Source of the DNA: Siphlonurus alternatus
Lineage: Eukaryota; Arthropoda; Insecta; Ephemeroptera; Siphlonuridae
Assembly (NCBI GenBank): GCA_949825025.1
Contig: OX463786.1
Coordinates: forward strand, 14,593,309 to 14,657,308
Reading direction: 5' to 3'
DNA length: 64,000 nucleotides
A program made the position numbers and the translations under genes. Below the pieces are notes generated by a model. It saw only the letters and a list, made by a program, of their open reading frames with translations, was not told where the DNA came from and did no database searches. Positions 49,450 through 61,800 of the stretch are shown here, piece after piece. Position 1 is the stretch's first letter, and each line of letters opens with the position of its first letter.

Positions 49450-52400
49450 ATGCTCGGGATGCGGGGGTGTTCTGTGATCGTCCTGATGGTAGCCGCGCTA
49501 TCCGGCGTGTTGGCACAGCTCGACGTGTTGAGAGGTACAGTATCCAGAGAATTTGTCTTTATAAATATTGGAAACTCTATACACTTTGGCATAAAATCTG
49601 CAGAATTCCTGCTGTTTGTGGGCGTTACCGCATCGTCAGTCGTGAGGCTACAAAGGTGTGATGAAATGCTTCCGGCTTCCGAGATGACAGAACTTTTTTT
49701 TCTTTCTTTTTTTGCTTAATGATGTATTTTCTCTATCTTTTTTCCTGCAATGTAAGCACAGTTAATTGCAAATTTGAAAAGATTGCTTCGACATCATTAT
49801 ATTATTATTATTTTAACCCTAAAAATCAAATTGAAAGATAATATATATGCTTCTAATTAAATCATACAAGTGTTAAATATTTGCATGCCTATATATAATA
49901 ACGTTACAGCGGTTAGCAACACGATTTTAAGGGTACCAGAGGCTTTAATATATAAAATATGCGAAAAAAAAATACGAGGCATAATTCGAGGTCGAGAGAT
50001 TCTCAAAAGTGCAATAAGAAAATCATGAAGGCTAACAATGAAGTGGCAACGCTAGCACATTAGTAACATTTTGGCTGTGTCAAAGTGTACACCTCAGAAC
50101 TGCATAAAGGTTACCTCTTTGTCTGATCAACAGGCGATGCAACTGCAAAATCAAAGAGAGAAATTCAGATTTGAAATATTTGAAAAGGTCAGTCACTCAA
50201 GTCATCCTAAATAAAAGGTTCAAGTTCAAAAACTGCGTGACAATATTAACAAACAAAGTAAGGGTAAAGTTCGTGATGTCTAAAAAAAATTTAATAATAA
50301 ATTTATATAAATTTTTTAATTAATTAGTTATTTTTTTCCCCTTTAAACACAGACAAAAGCCTGATTCCAGGTATTAGTGATTGAGCAATCTCATTAAAAG
50401 TTGAAATGATTTTTTTATTCGAAATAAAAACAATTTTATGACGTCATAGATAAGTCTCAACACCATGCAGTTACACCTTTCCATTCTGCTTATCAATAAT
50501 GTATATAGTAAATAGTAATACGATGAGTAGTAGTTGTTGATGACTATTCGACTATTGATGATATTATACAGTATATGTTAGATAGGAATTCTCAATACAA
50601 ACAGACGCATTTTAAAATTAATAATAATAAAGAATATATAAATTATGTATCTCATTGTGAAATTATAAGTGGTAAATAAAACCAATTACAGTTATTAGTA
50701 ATATAATATAATATAATATAATATAATATAATATAATATAATATAATATAATATAATATAATATAATATAATATAATATAATATAATATAATATAATATA
50801 ATATAATATAATATAATATAATATAATATAATATAATATAATATAATATAATATAATATAATATAATATAATATAATATAATATAATATAATATAATATA
50901 ATATAATATAATATAATATAATATAATAGTAAAGTTGGTGATCAAAACTCCCTAAACCATGCAGTCATCAGTCAGGTTTTTTTGGTTACAAATTAAAATA
51001 AGAACTGACCTTAATATAAAATATATTGATATATGATATGTACATAAGAAGTATATATATTTTGTGTCAATTTTTGATCACCAAATCACATTTAAATACA
51101 ATTGCTTTACTACATGATCCTCTAATATTTACACAATTTATTAGGAGTAGTCTTGCAATTTATTATAAATTACTGAATTACATTACTTGTTTATGTTATT
51201 TTTATTAATTTTTTGTATGGCCTTTATTTTTTTATAATTCAAATATTGAAACATCATATACAGTATAACAATTCTGTACAGAGAACTTAACAAGCATTAA
51301 TTAGAAGAAGGCTTGTAATAATAGTTTCAATATTGAAAATTAAGGGTGTACGCACTTCCAGTTAATGAGATATTAGAATGTGAAAAATTTAGTGGCTTAA
51401 TCGAAAGAAGGGGTAAAAATATAGTACTGTGAATTTTTTCAGATTTTTCTGAAACTATTTTTAAAAAAATATTGAAAGTCTATTTTATGACGTCACGGGC
51501 GGCACTGCCCAATCCTTTTTCTTAAGGAGTGCCGCCCGTGACGTCATCAAAATAGACTTTCAATAACTTTTTAAAAATAGTTCCCGGTCTCAGAAAAATC
51601 TGAAAAAATTCCCAGTACCATATTTTTACCCCTTCTTTCGATTAAGCCGCTAAAATTTTCACATTCTAATATCTCATTCCGGTGCATGGGAAGGTTAACT
51701 TACTTCGAACCTTCCAGCCACGACCTCTAGGTGCACCTCTAACGTGCAATGTCCGAGCCATGCGAGCTGCGTCCCTCAGGGCTTCTGTCTGTGCGACAAA
51801 GGATACGTCTACCTCGAGGACCTCTGTGTGCCGGGTAAGAATGGTGGTGAACTCTTCAATACGAACAACCTCAATTAAAAAAATATGTAGCAGAAATAGC
51901 TAGATAAAGGGTGCAAAGTTATGCTACTCTGATTTTTTTTACAATAGTTTTAAAGAGCATCATAGAGGTCTGTTCGTAAATCCTGCTTGGTGTGTACCTT
52001 GCCCCCACTTTTTTACACCAGCTCAGAGAGTGGGGTAGGGAGTGCAGTGTGAATGACGTCACGATATTTGTTCGTAAACTTGCTCAGAGTACACCGAGCA
52101 GGGTTTCCGAACAGGCCTGTTGTCTTAACTTGAAAGCAAGATGAGCAGGTATAGAGCAGATATTTAAATATATTTTATATTACATTTGTAATCAGCGTTT
52201 GAAAAAAAAAAAAAAAAAACACCCGTAGTTAAAACTAAACTTAAATTAATTTACATTTCAAGTTTTGACGGGTGCGAATATAAGAACTCTTCTCTGAAAA
52301 CGATAATTTAATTTTAAATTAATATTGAATTCAATTAATAATATATCGCGTATTTAATACGGTACAATCCTCGCCTTTGAAAAGTTTCCTTCTTTGCAGC

Positions 52401-55400
52401 CTTGTTAATTTTACCATGTACCCCGTACGAACAACACACGGCATTGGTGATTATCTGATTAACAAGGCTGCATCAGAAGGTGGTAAATATTCAAAGGCGA
52501 AGAGTTGTATATTATGCATGGGCTTGATTTTTAATACCAATTACACCCATCTTCCCAGAATTTTTGTTTTCTATGTTCATGGCACATCGATGGAGAACAG
52601 ATCCAATTAATTTGACATAAACATATTAATATTTACTGAACCTTTGTCCCGCAGTGGCTACAAAGCTGGGTGACTCTTGCGTCGCTGACGTGCAGTGCGA
52701 GGTTTCGTTCGGAGCAGACGCCGAGTGCGCAGTGAGCCAGGAGACAGTGGGTGCCTCGTGCCGCTGCGAGCAGAACAGCCACTTTGCAGACAACAAGTGC
52801 CACAAGACGGCGCGTGAGTATACAATGTCCCCTGAATGTAGTAAGGGCGGGATGGAGGGGGTCTATATCCTCAAGTGAAAATATAATATATATATTCCAA
52901 ACGTTCATTGTATCAAAATCCAAGTCTATATATAGAATCGTTCATATTGTATAATAGAGTCCATATTATATAATGATATAAAATTATAGATATTATTGTA
53001 TATTTTCATGCAAATATGTAATGTATATCAAAGCCTCTTCTAAAATTTTAATGTTCCCCCTGTCACCTCTCTTTGTAGCAGCCATTGAGTAATAAAATAT
53101 AGCAAAGAGTGTGCCAAGGTAAAATGGAAAATTTGCATATATGTTTTATTTATACATAGGCACAAAAAAAATTAAAAAGCAATAAAATTGTTACATGCAT
53201 AATATATTTTATTATCTTAATCGCTCTCTCTCTCTTCTCTCTCTTAAATCGTCCTTGTATTATGTTCCAGTGCTCGGTGAAAAGTGCAGCACTCGCAGCG
53301 ACTGCTACTCCACCAGCGGTGCTAACGTGTACTGCGTGTACAGCAAGTGCACTTGTCATCAGGGCTTTCATCCCAATCAAGCCAGAGACGATTGTTTAGA
53401 AGATAAAGGTAATTGATCCATCAGAAAATTTAAGAGTTTCAATCCATATTTTAAATATGTGACATTGAATAGACAATAATGGTTGCATTTTTTTATTTCA
53501 TAATTAGAAAATATACATAAAATTATGCTTTTCTGAATTTTTTTCAGATTTTTTGGAGTGCGGGAACTAATTTTTAAAAAAATATTTAAAATATCTGAAT
53601 TAGGGTGGTACATCTGATGGGACAACCGTGACGTCATCAATAGCCAATCACAGCAACCGTGATGTCATCAATAGCCAATCACAGCACGACAAATGACGTC
53701 ACGGTTGTCCCATCAGGGGTACCACCCTAATTCAGAGATTTTAAATATTTTTTTAAAATTAGTTCCCGCACTCCAAAAAATCTGAAAAAATTCAGAAAAG
53801 CATAATTTTAGGTATATTTTCTAATAATGAAATAAAAAAATGCAACCATTATTGTCTATTCTAAAACTATAGTATATAGTAGCCCTGATATAGGTCTATC
53901 TATTGTATGCTAAATTTACCCGCAAGTCCCTGTACATAACTATTTGTTTTCTGGTTCCCTCAGCACTAGGTCAGACTTGTGGCAAGGAAGACGACTGTGT
54001 GGCCATCAACTCGACGTGTTACGACAAGTGCAGCTGCAGAGTGGGCTTCGTGGCGGCCTCTGATAACCTGCGATGTCTGCCAGGTGAGAAGACGATACGT
54101 TTTAACTAGTGAAATTTACGCGGGTAATTATATTTATAAGTGAAGTTGCACATTGCCTAAATAATAATATACATGCAGAAACCACATTTTTTTTTTTAAA
54201 TAAGTCAAATTTAATATTGAATTTTAAAATCACTCTTCTCTTGTGCCTGAGTATAATTACATTGTTACAAGTTACTCAAAAAAAAAAAAAAATAAATAAA
54301 TAAATAAAAAACTGTGGTACAGAAATTTTTATATATAGTATCATATATATATATATATATATATGATACTATATATAAAAATTGCACTCTTAATAAAATT
54401 TGGCTGAAATTAATGTCAGTATATTTTTAACTACTGACTTTCAGTAGTTTCGAAAAATTTTCTATGTTTTAACACCTCAATTATATATCCCAGTGTAAGG
54501 ATATGCTGAAAAAATAAAATGTGCTGAAAAATAAAAATATGTACTGAAAAAAAAATCAATAGCCTGAAAAAAATTAAGGTGAAATTAAAAAGCAAATGAA
54601 GAACGCAAACCGTAAATATAATTTAGTCAGCTGAAGTGGAAAATTTTGTGAACGCGATGATGGCGTCATGTCATGAAATTGAAGAAAAACGACGAGAAAT
54701 ATCTCTAATTGGTTCAAAAGTTTATGATATTTGTATTCACTAAGGTGCAACGATACTTTGTGGCGTATTTCTTTTAAGAGATCGTACTTTATTAAGAGAT
54801 GAGATGCAAATTCAGTTACCCAAACCTCCTCCATGCCTGTTGTAGGTTAGTAATTGCTATTAGTATTATAATATCGGTCTAATTATCAATTTATATTATT
54901 TATATGTTGTTTTTCAACATTTTATTTATTGTCGCTAATATTTCTAGCTAATTTTATATTAAAATACAATTTTTTCGTATTTATTTTTTTTACAATGGAA
55001 TGCTTTTACATTAAATTTATGTACCATGGTATAATAAAATTATAATAAGTCAATATTTTATTAACTCTATAGAAATAAAACTTAATTTTGTTGTATAAAT
55101 TAAAAAATGACATATTTCTCAATTTCGTAAGTCGTACATGATTTTAATGTTAAAGAAAACACTGAAAATATTTCAGTTTTTGCTACCCACTGAAAATAGG
55201 GTGTCAATTGACAGTGGTTTCTAACACCTGAAATCCAACACCTGAATAACATTCAGGGGTATCAATCCACTGAATATAAGATGTCAATTTCAGTATCAGG
55301 AATATACTGACATTCAGCCAAATTTTATTAAGAGCGCGAGTGTACAATACTCGATTTATGTAAAATTACTTTACTTTAATTTTATATTTTAGAGCTAATT

Positions 55401-57243
55401 TTAAATTTTTTTATTCTAAACCTTTTATTGACAAGATTAACCATTATTTATTTATTTTTATTATTTATTTATTTTTATTATTTATTTTCAGATGGTTAAA
55501 AGAAATGAAAACACTAATTTTCATAAAAATAAAGATAAAGACTCCATGTATCGTCCCTCGTCCGGAATAATGAGCTGCCTACCATGATTTCGTTGCAATA
55601 ATGAGCTGTAAATTGGTATAAAATATAGCTCATTAATAATTTTATTGTGCTCACCTGAAATAGCAGACAGCTCATTATTGCATCGATATCATGGTAGGCA
55701 GATAGCTCATTATTCCGGACGAGGGACGCGATATATTACTTTATATTACTTCCACACTAACTGCACGTTTGTCCACGTAGTTGCGCACGAGCTGGGCGAG
55801 GGTTGTGAGCTGGACGCGCAGTGTCTTCAGTTCCTGCCCCTCTCAGCGTGCCGCTCTCAGACCTGTGCCTGTCAGGAGGGAAGCCACCAGAACCAGGCGC
55901 GCTGCTGGAGGTCCAAGAGTGAGTATTATATATCAGCATGCTTGGGAGCCATAGCCCAGTTATCTACAAAAATGGGCATATGAGGGCTGATGGGGAAGGG
56001 GGGTACTTTTTACAGCCCCATGTGTTGTAGGGGAGGGCACCTCTTTCAGCTCTAGAACTGCTGCGCAATTCCCTTGGAAAAAAAATCAATACATGGCATT
56101 ATAATTGGCATATGACATTATTCAACCAGATAATTTGAATCTTTGCGATAAAAGTTATTTTTTCAGTGTTTGAGATAAAAAAAAAAGAAGCAAATCTCTG
56201 CTTTGATTTGCATCTTTCAGTCTCGAAATAAACGTAAGATAATACAGACTCATACTGGAAATAAATTTGAGTCAGGGATTGCTGCATGACTGACCTTTCA
56301 ACTTTTTAGAAAATTTAAAAAGTGGCCTCATCAGGCCTCCTTTTACGCGGCTCTTATCTGCCTGTAATGCCTATACATATATCGCTTTGGAAAATTTCCC
56401 CTTGCGATTTTGTTAATTACCATGCCCCATATGAATAACACAGGGCATAGCGATTTTCAAGGCTTTAAGTGGGACGTTTTTCAAGGCGACGAGTGTACCT
56501 GACTATTCTCTTTCTTCTTAATAATCCGACCCTGAAATACATGTAATCATAATGATATGACACGATGTATGTACGTACGTACCTATATAGCTATAAACAT
56601 ATTTTGTTCCTGAGACGATATTTATGTTTATTTCCAGAGCTGGGCGAGAGCTGCGATGACTGGCGACAATGTGTCACAGTGTCCAACATATCCAGCGCGG
56701 TGTCGTGTGACTCAACGGGACGGTGTGCGTGCAGTTCAGGGTACTCTCCAAACCCTCAGAGAGACGACTGTCTGTCTAGTAAGTGACGAAGTGGTGATCA
56801 AAATATGTAGGGTTAAGTGGTGAAACACCTGCTTTGGGACGAACAATAAAAAACTCGCAATTTAGGAAATATTGTCTTTTTAGTTCTCCCTAAAAAAATG
56901 CTTAATTTATTCCAGGTTTTGGATATCTCATTTATAATTCACATCTGAGTATATCTTGAAGAAATAATTAAATTATATATTATATAAATTTAAATAATTA
57001 TTATTTATATTAAAGGTTAAATTTTCCTGCAAAATGTCTTAATTTTAACTTAAAATTACTACGTATTAAATCATATAATAGTAATGTAATATTACATCTT
57101 TTCTGTAATTTATTATTATCAATTATTAATTATAAATAATTGATTAATTATATTAATTTGTTTCAGATTCTACTTTGCTGTACTCAAGAACGATTAATTT
57201 TTATATTATTGTAATTTTATCGTGTATATACTTTACCAAATAG
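49450..57243 (+). CDS. Secreted/surface protein of six EB-like cysteine-rich modules, gene B (tandem paralog)
   Basis: Exons 49450-49534, 51718-51834, 52655-52813, 53271-53408, 53964-54083, 55781-55918, 56638-56778 and 57167-57243 give 324 aa; all introns are phase 1. The signal peptide is MLGMRGCSVIVLMVAALSGV, with LAQ after it. Exons 2-7 each encode one module (e.g. CTSNVQCPSHASC..FCLC; LGEKCSTRSDCYS..CTC; LGQTCGKEDDC..CSC; LGEGCELDAQC..CAC; LGESCDDWRQC..CAC). The order LG(E/D)xC at the module start and CxCxxG near the end is regular. The final exon gives a hydrophobic tail (TINFYIIVILSCIYF) and a terminal TK, fitting a membrane or GPI anchor. Size, module number and intron phase match gene A, so the two are duplicates, but sequence similarity is low outside the cysteines. 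A hairpin MITE ends 39 bases before exon 2. AATAAA overlaps the first bases after the stop (57244-57249). Function unknown. Confidence 0.85.
50698..50928. repeat. (ATAAT)n pentanucleotide repeat in intron 1 of EB gene B
   Basis: About 46 uninterrupted ATAAT/TATAA units. Translations (YYIIL) are not genes. Confidence 0.95.
51364..51678. mobile_element. CRE-containing hairpin MITE, copy 2, abutting exon 2 of EB gene B
   Basis: Ends and arms are near-identical to the element at 10167-10488 (AATGAGATATTAGAATGTG, TTTAGTGGCTTAATCGAAAG, GACGTCACGGGCGGCACT). The right end is 39 bases from the exon 2 start, so the element supplies sequence where the branch point of intron 1 would normally lie. Confidence 0.78.
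52372..52502. mobile_element. Short MITE with GCAGCCTTGTTAAT arms in EB gene B intron 2
   Basis: CGCCTTTGAA, then TTTGCAGCCTTGTTAAT on the left; GATTAACAAGGCTGCATC, then TTCAAAGGCG on the right, about 130 bases in all. Single arms or relatives (GATTAACAAGGCTGCAAA or similar, then GGCGACGA-TGT) occur at 11530-11580, 37828-37875, 47412-47475 and 56395-56500. Confidence 0.6.
53467..53861. mobile_element. Hairpin MITE in EB gene B intron 4
   Basis: The ends GAATAGACAATAATGGTTGC and inverse are exact, and the arms continue through AATTATGCTTTTCTGAA and a GGGTGGTAC-type block. A central tandem duplication (AACCGTGACGTCATCAATAG and AACCGTGATGTCATCAATAG) makes one arm longer. TGACGTCA-type sites again sit near the centre. 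Confidence 0.75.
54333..54378. repeat. AT palindrome
   Basis: ATATATAGTATC and GATACTATATAT flank an AT alternation. This is a small perfect hairpin just outside the left end of the next element. Confidence 0.7.
54387..55334. mobile_element. Non-autonomous TIR element of about 950 bases in EB gene B intron 5
   Basis: The ends CTCTTAATAAAATTTGGCTG and inverse (55315-55334) are identical, followed on both sides by AATGTCAGTATAT. The interior is rich in CTGAAA and CAGTAT-type short repeats and has no ORF of note. The flanking duplication is not resolved (GCA on the left, CGC on the right). Confidence 0.7.
55552..55728. mobile_element. Short foldback MITE in EB gene B intron 5
   Basis: CGTCCCTCGTCCGGAATAAT and inverse are exact; AATGAGCTG/CAGCTCATT and CTACCATGAT/ATCATGGTAG repeat within. 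177 bases. It lies 52 bases before exon 6. Confidence 0.75.
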
Positions 57244-58818
57244 AATAAATCATTTTTGTGAATATCTTTTATACATGGTCTTTCTTTTTTCTTTATTATA
57301 CTCTAGAATCATATTTCATTATTGTATTCCATGAAATTATTAAATATATTGTGTCGATTGTCAAAAACAAAACACGTGCACAATAAATAATAATACGGGT
57401 GAATGAACACTTACAGTGAATGGACTGCTCAGCAATATTTTTTATTTGCCCCATGGTTTTTTTTTTTATTATTTTGACTTGTACATTGTGATGTATATAT
57501 ATGTTTGTGCCCATGAAAGAGATAATAAATATAAAATATTTTACTTACAAATAAAATTAATAGTTATTCAATGAATCTATTGTATATATATTATATTGCA
57601 TGTACAGAGCTGAATTTTTTTCTTTTTGTTTTAATTAATTAAAATGAGCTCTGTTAATTATCAATACTCAGTACATGCTCACCTGCTATAGGTTTTTTTT
57701 GAACTGTTGATAAATTGATATATATTTTTTTAAAGTAAACTGTACATTAATAAAAGCTTCATCCAATAGTAAACTGAATGGATTAGATTGAACAAATTTT
57801 CTTTCAAATTCTTAGTCAATTTATTCTCATTTCTAGCTGCATTGTATTATTTATGAATATATTATTATATACCAATTGTATTATTAACAATATTAACAAT
57901 TAAATCTATAAAGAGAGTGTATGGGGGATATCTTCAGCATGTTAAATTTTGGGGGAGAGAGGTCCCTCCTTTAAATATGTAATCCCTACTCGATCATTAC
58001 CTCGTGTCGGTGTATCCTATTAAAAAAATTAAATTAGCAATAGATTTTTTTAACTCCTAAATGTATATTTTTTGCATTACTATTCTGATCGAGAAGTTGC
58101 CTATCTTCCAGGCGTCTTACAGCGCTGAGGAGTTGAAATGAAATGATTTTATTGTTTACATATTAATTCACTTATAGGGATCAATATTCAGAAATAATTA
58201 TCTATATTAATTAACGCTGTTCTAATTTATTTCAATAAAAATATCATATAAACATTACACTATAAACTGACTAAATTTTATAACCCAATATTTCGTTTTA
58301 GTAAACTCTTTTAACTTTTTTTATTTAGGTTGGTAATGTAAATATTCCTAAAAGTCCTAAAACTAGTAAAAAATCATAAAACAAAACAAATAAAAAAAAT
58401 TCCATAATGGTATGTAGCGTCAACAACATGAATCGTTTGCTTGTTAAATTTTTTGTGTTTTCTTCAGTTGGTAGGTATTTGTGCATTATTTATTCGATGA
58501 ACTATAATTTCTTAATGTATTTTATATCTAATTTATTGTACATGTCGCTACACCGCTACAGTTACGTCATTATTTGCAGATAATCCGAGGAAAGTTTTGC
58601 AATGCTGACCTGCCTCATGCCCAACCACATATACCACAAGCACCACCTGCACCACCTGTGGACCTGTGGACTGTGGAGCCTGTGGGCCTGTGGCGAGTCC
58701 CCGGCGTCCCCGCGGTTTTTTGGCAACCATTTACGTCAACCACGTCTCTGCTATAATTCAAGGTAAAATCCTTGGGCCAGTTACATCAATATATTTGTTT
58801 GAGGATCCTACCATAAGG
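57244..58818. other. Intergenic after EB gene B, with a GC-richer patch
   Basis: Mostly AT-rich without genes. A GC-richer patch at about 58580-58740 is open on both strands (plus: HAQPHIPQAPPAPP; minus: GPQAPQSTGPQVVQVV) and is preceded by an acceptor-like TTTGCAG at 58573-58579. It could be an exon or a repeat; from phase 1 after exon 7 of gene B it would add only about nine residues before a stop. I make no call. Confidence 0.35.
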
Positions 58819-61800
58819 GGTTTTACCACTTATTAAGAGACCCTCTAAAGCAACTTCGATGGCTTACCAAAACTGCTTTGGCATTTATATTTCTCATCGA
58901 TTTTGAATTTTGAAATATAGAGGGACTCATATATTGCGGTACAAACCATGTGAGTGTATTATTACGGTGTTAAATTAATGAAACAAAACAAGGTTTTTCG
59001 ACGCTCTGTCAGTCCGACATTTCTATTCGCCACTAGCTCTACAGATGAAAAACAGTGTTGCAAACCGTATTGTGTGAATTGCACTATATTTTCTTCCCTT
59101 CGAATGTTATGAAAATGTAATTTCGACAACCAGGATAAGGTATATAATATAAGCTTCGTTATTGCTCACTAAAAAAATATATTGCGCTGTTTATTTTCCA
59201 TGTATTAATATGCAATACGTGAAGTTTAACGGCATGAGACATGTTTGTATTGTATTCAATATTGTTAGAGATATTTTTTCATGTTGGTATTTAAAAATTT
59301 GTTCCGCTAGGCTTGCACGAGTGTTTGTTCCAAGTTTAGTTCAATTTTTGCTATGTTGGTAGCACTGGTTTATTTTTTGAGATTGAGGTAGGTCGAGGAT
59401 GCGGTTCACTCTTTTGCACTGCAGCTCACGAGTAAGATGCATTATGTAGTTACTGTTAACGTAAATAACGGGTGCCACCCGCGCTGGGACCCCTGCGGCC
59501 GGAGGAAGGTACACGTCCTGCGAATGCTGCGATGGTATTTCGCTATCTCCAATCATTTAATGGAAGTAAGTGATATTTTATTTTCAATATTAAAAAATAA
59601 AAATTTTATTCGTCGCTGCATGTGTATCGTACGTGTGTGTTTTTGTTAATTTCTTTCACGTGCGATTTTCGTTTAGTGAGCGATAGAAAAAAATTATAAT
59701 TTTTGCACTGAATCATGACGATCATATAATCGCCTTAATTACGTCTGAATTATTGGATTGCATGCCATCGATACCATTATTATGTACGACACTTTAAAAT
59801 ATTAAGTATTCCATATCGTATAATTATTGTATATAATATAATATATAATGAATATATTATTATACACACGAAAGTAATTTATTGGTTACATTTTATATAA
59901 TAAGTCTATTTTTTTTTTTTTTTTCCCCATTGTTCCTGGATGTTACAATTGTAATGGATTTTAAGACTGGTTCCATACATACAAGTAATATTCATGCGAC
60001 TTTAGCTTTTAGGAAAATAAAGTTTATATATTATTATTATCATGTATATTATATATTATATTAAATTTATAAAACAATCAAAATACAGGTATGCAAGCAT
60101 AAATTAAAACTCACTTGCATACATGCTGCATTATTTTTACCTTTTCCTACGACGCGATCACTATTTTATAATTTTTACACAGCGCTCCCTCTTTTCATGT
60201 AGTATATACTTTCATGCATTTAATCTTCGAAAAAGCTCGATTTAATTAAGTGATGATTTTTTTTCGATATTAAAAAAAGGGTATATTATTATAATATATT
60301 GCTGTCACATTTTTTTCCATGCGCGTACACTTGCATGCATGCCGCATTATTTTTACTTTTTCACTATACGACCGAATTAAGACACGATTATATGACAACA
60401 TTACAGCGCGCGCTTTTATATACATGTGAAAATATACTTCGAGAAGCTCGATTTAAGTGATACTGTATATAAGTGATATTTTTCAATAATATTTATAAAA
60501 TATTTATATATTATCACTGTCACTTTTTCTTTCCACGTATACGTTACGTTTTGAAAAAAATTATATAATAGAAGTAGTCATTGCAATTTTTGCATAAATA
60601 TATAAACATCGCCGCCTTTGCATCGCATCGTATATATACATATAATATGCATATAATAGTATAAATTTAGAAACGGTTTTAATAAATGAAGAACCTTCGA
60701 GTGCATGCGATGCGATATGAAATTAGTGTGCGCGTATACGTGTGATCACATAGGTTCTTAATTTTCTTATCATACGCTGCGAAATCATGCGATCCTGTGT
60801 GCGGCAGCCCTTACGGCGCGAAGTGACGAATTCCAGCAGGAGGTGCCACACCTCCTCTGCAGCTGCAATTCCGACGACGGTGGTGGCATGTGTGGGGAGA
60901 CCAAAAGGAGTATTTTTTTTTTCATGGGGGAGACCCGGGAAAGACGAACTGCATCAGTTTTTCATGTATTTTTTTTTTAATATGTATCGTGCAATGCTTT
61001 AACTCATACTATACCAGCTAGGTTGCCTTTTGCAGACGATCCGATTTTTTTTTATATGAATAATTAAGTTATTATATATTTCTGCATGCTTTTTTTTTAC
61101 GTCACGTCACTTTTTCTTTAAAAAAATATTTAATTTTATTGCAAGCGAAAATATCTTGTTTTCAAAAGTTCCTTTTGATGTTACTGACTGGATTTTGAGA
61201 CATTATGCAGCGTGAGTACTCTCTTGCATGTAGAATAATTTGTTCATGCATTTAAATCTCCACAACAAAAAGAAAGAATCTTAGGATGAAAATGATCATG
61301 CGATGCATTATTTTAATATATTTAATTTTATTCAATGCAATGCATATAATATAAAATTTTATAATTATGTAGTATTTAGTAATATGCATAAGTTATAAAA
61401 ATTAATTAAAAAATGTAATATATTTTTGAACGCGAGTGTATAAATAAATAATTATATATTTTTTTTTATTGGTCACCTAATTTACAAATCAACCAAGGTT
61501 ATACACAATATATAACATACAAGCATGAAATGTTTATAATAATTAATATACAACATAATATAACAATATATTTCACCGTTATTATGAACTGCTTAAACAA
61601 TCGCCATGCATTTTATTTTTGGAACTTATAATAGTTCAAGAATTTGTTGTTTAGGCAACTCGCCATACTTTGAAGCTGAACAAGTTGCCTATCCTTGTGG
61701 CGTTAATATTTCTCTTTATGTTATTATAATAATATTTATAACGAGTAAAATTATTTGGTTATTTTTATATATTAGCAATAATAATTTTTTATATATTAAT

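Noticed and set aside
50652..50945. Open frame with YYIIL repeats, minus strand
   Set aside because: It is a translation of the ATAAT repeat.
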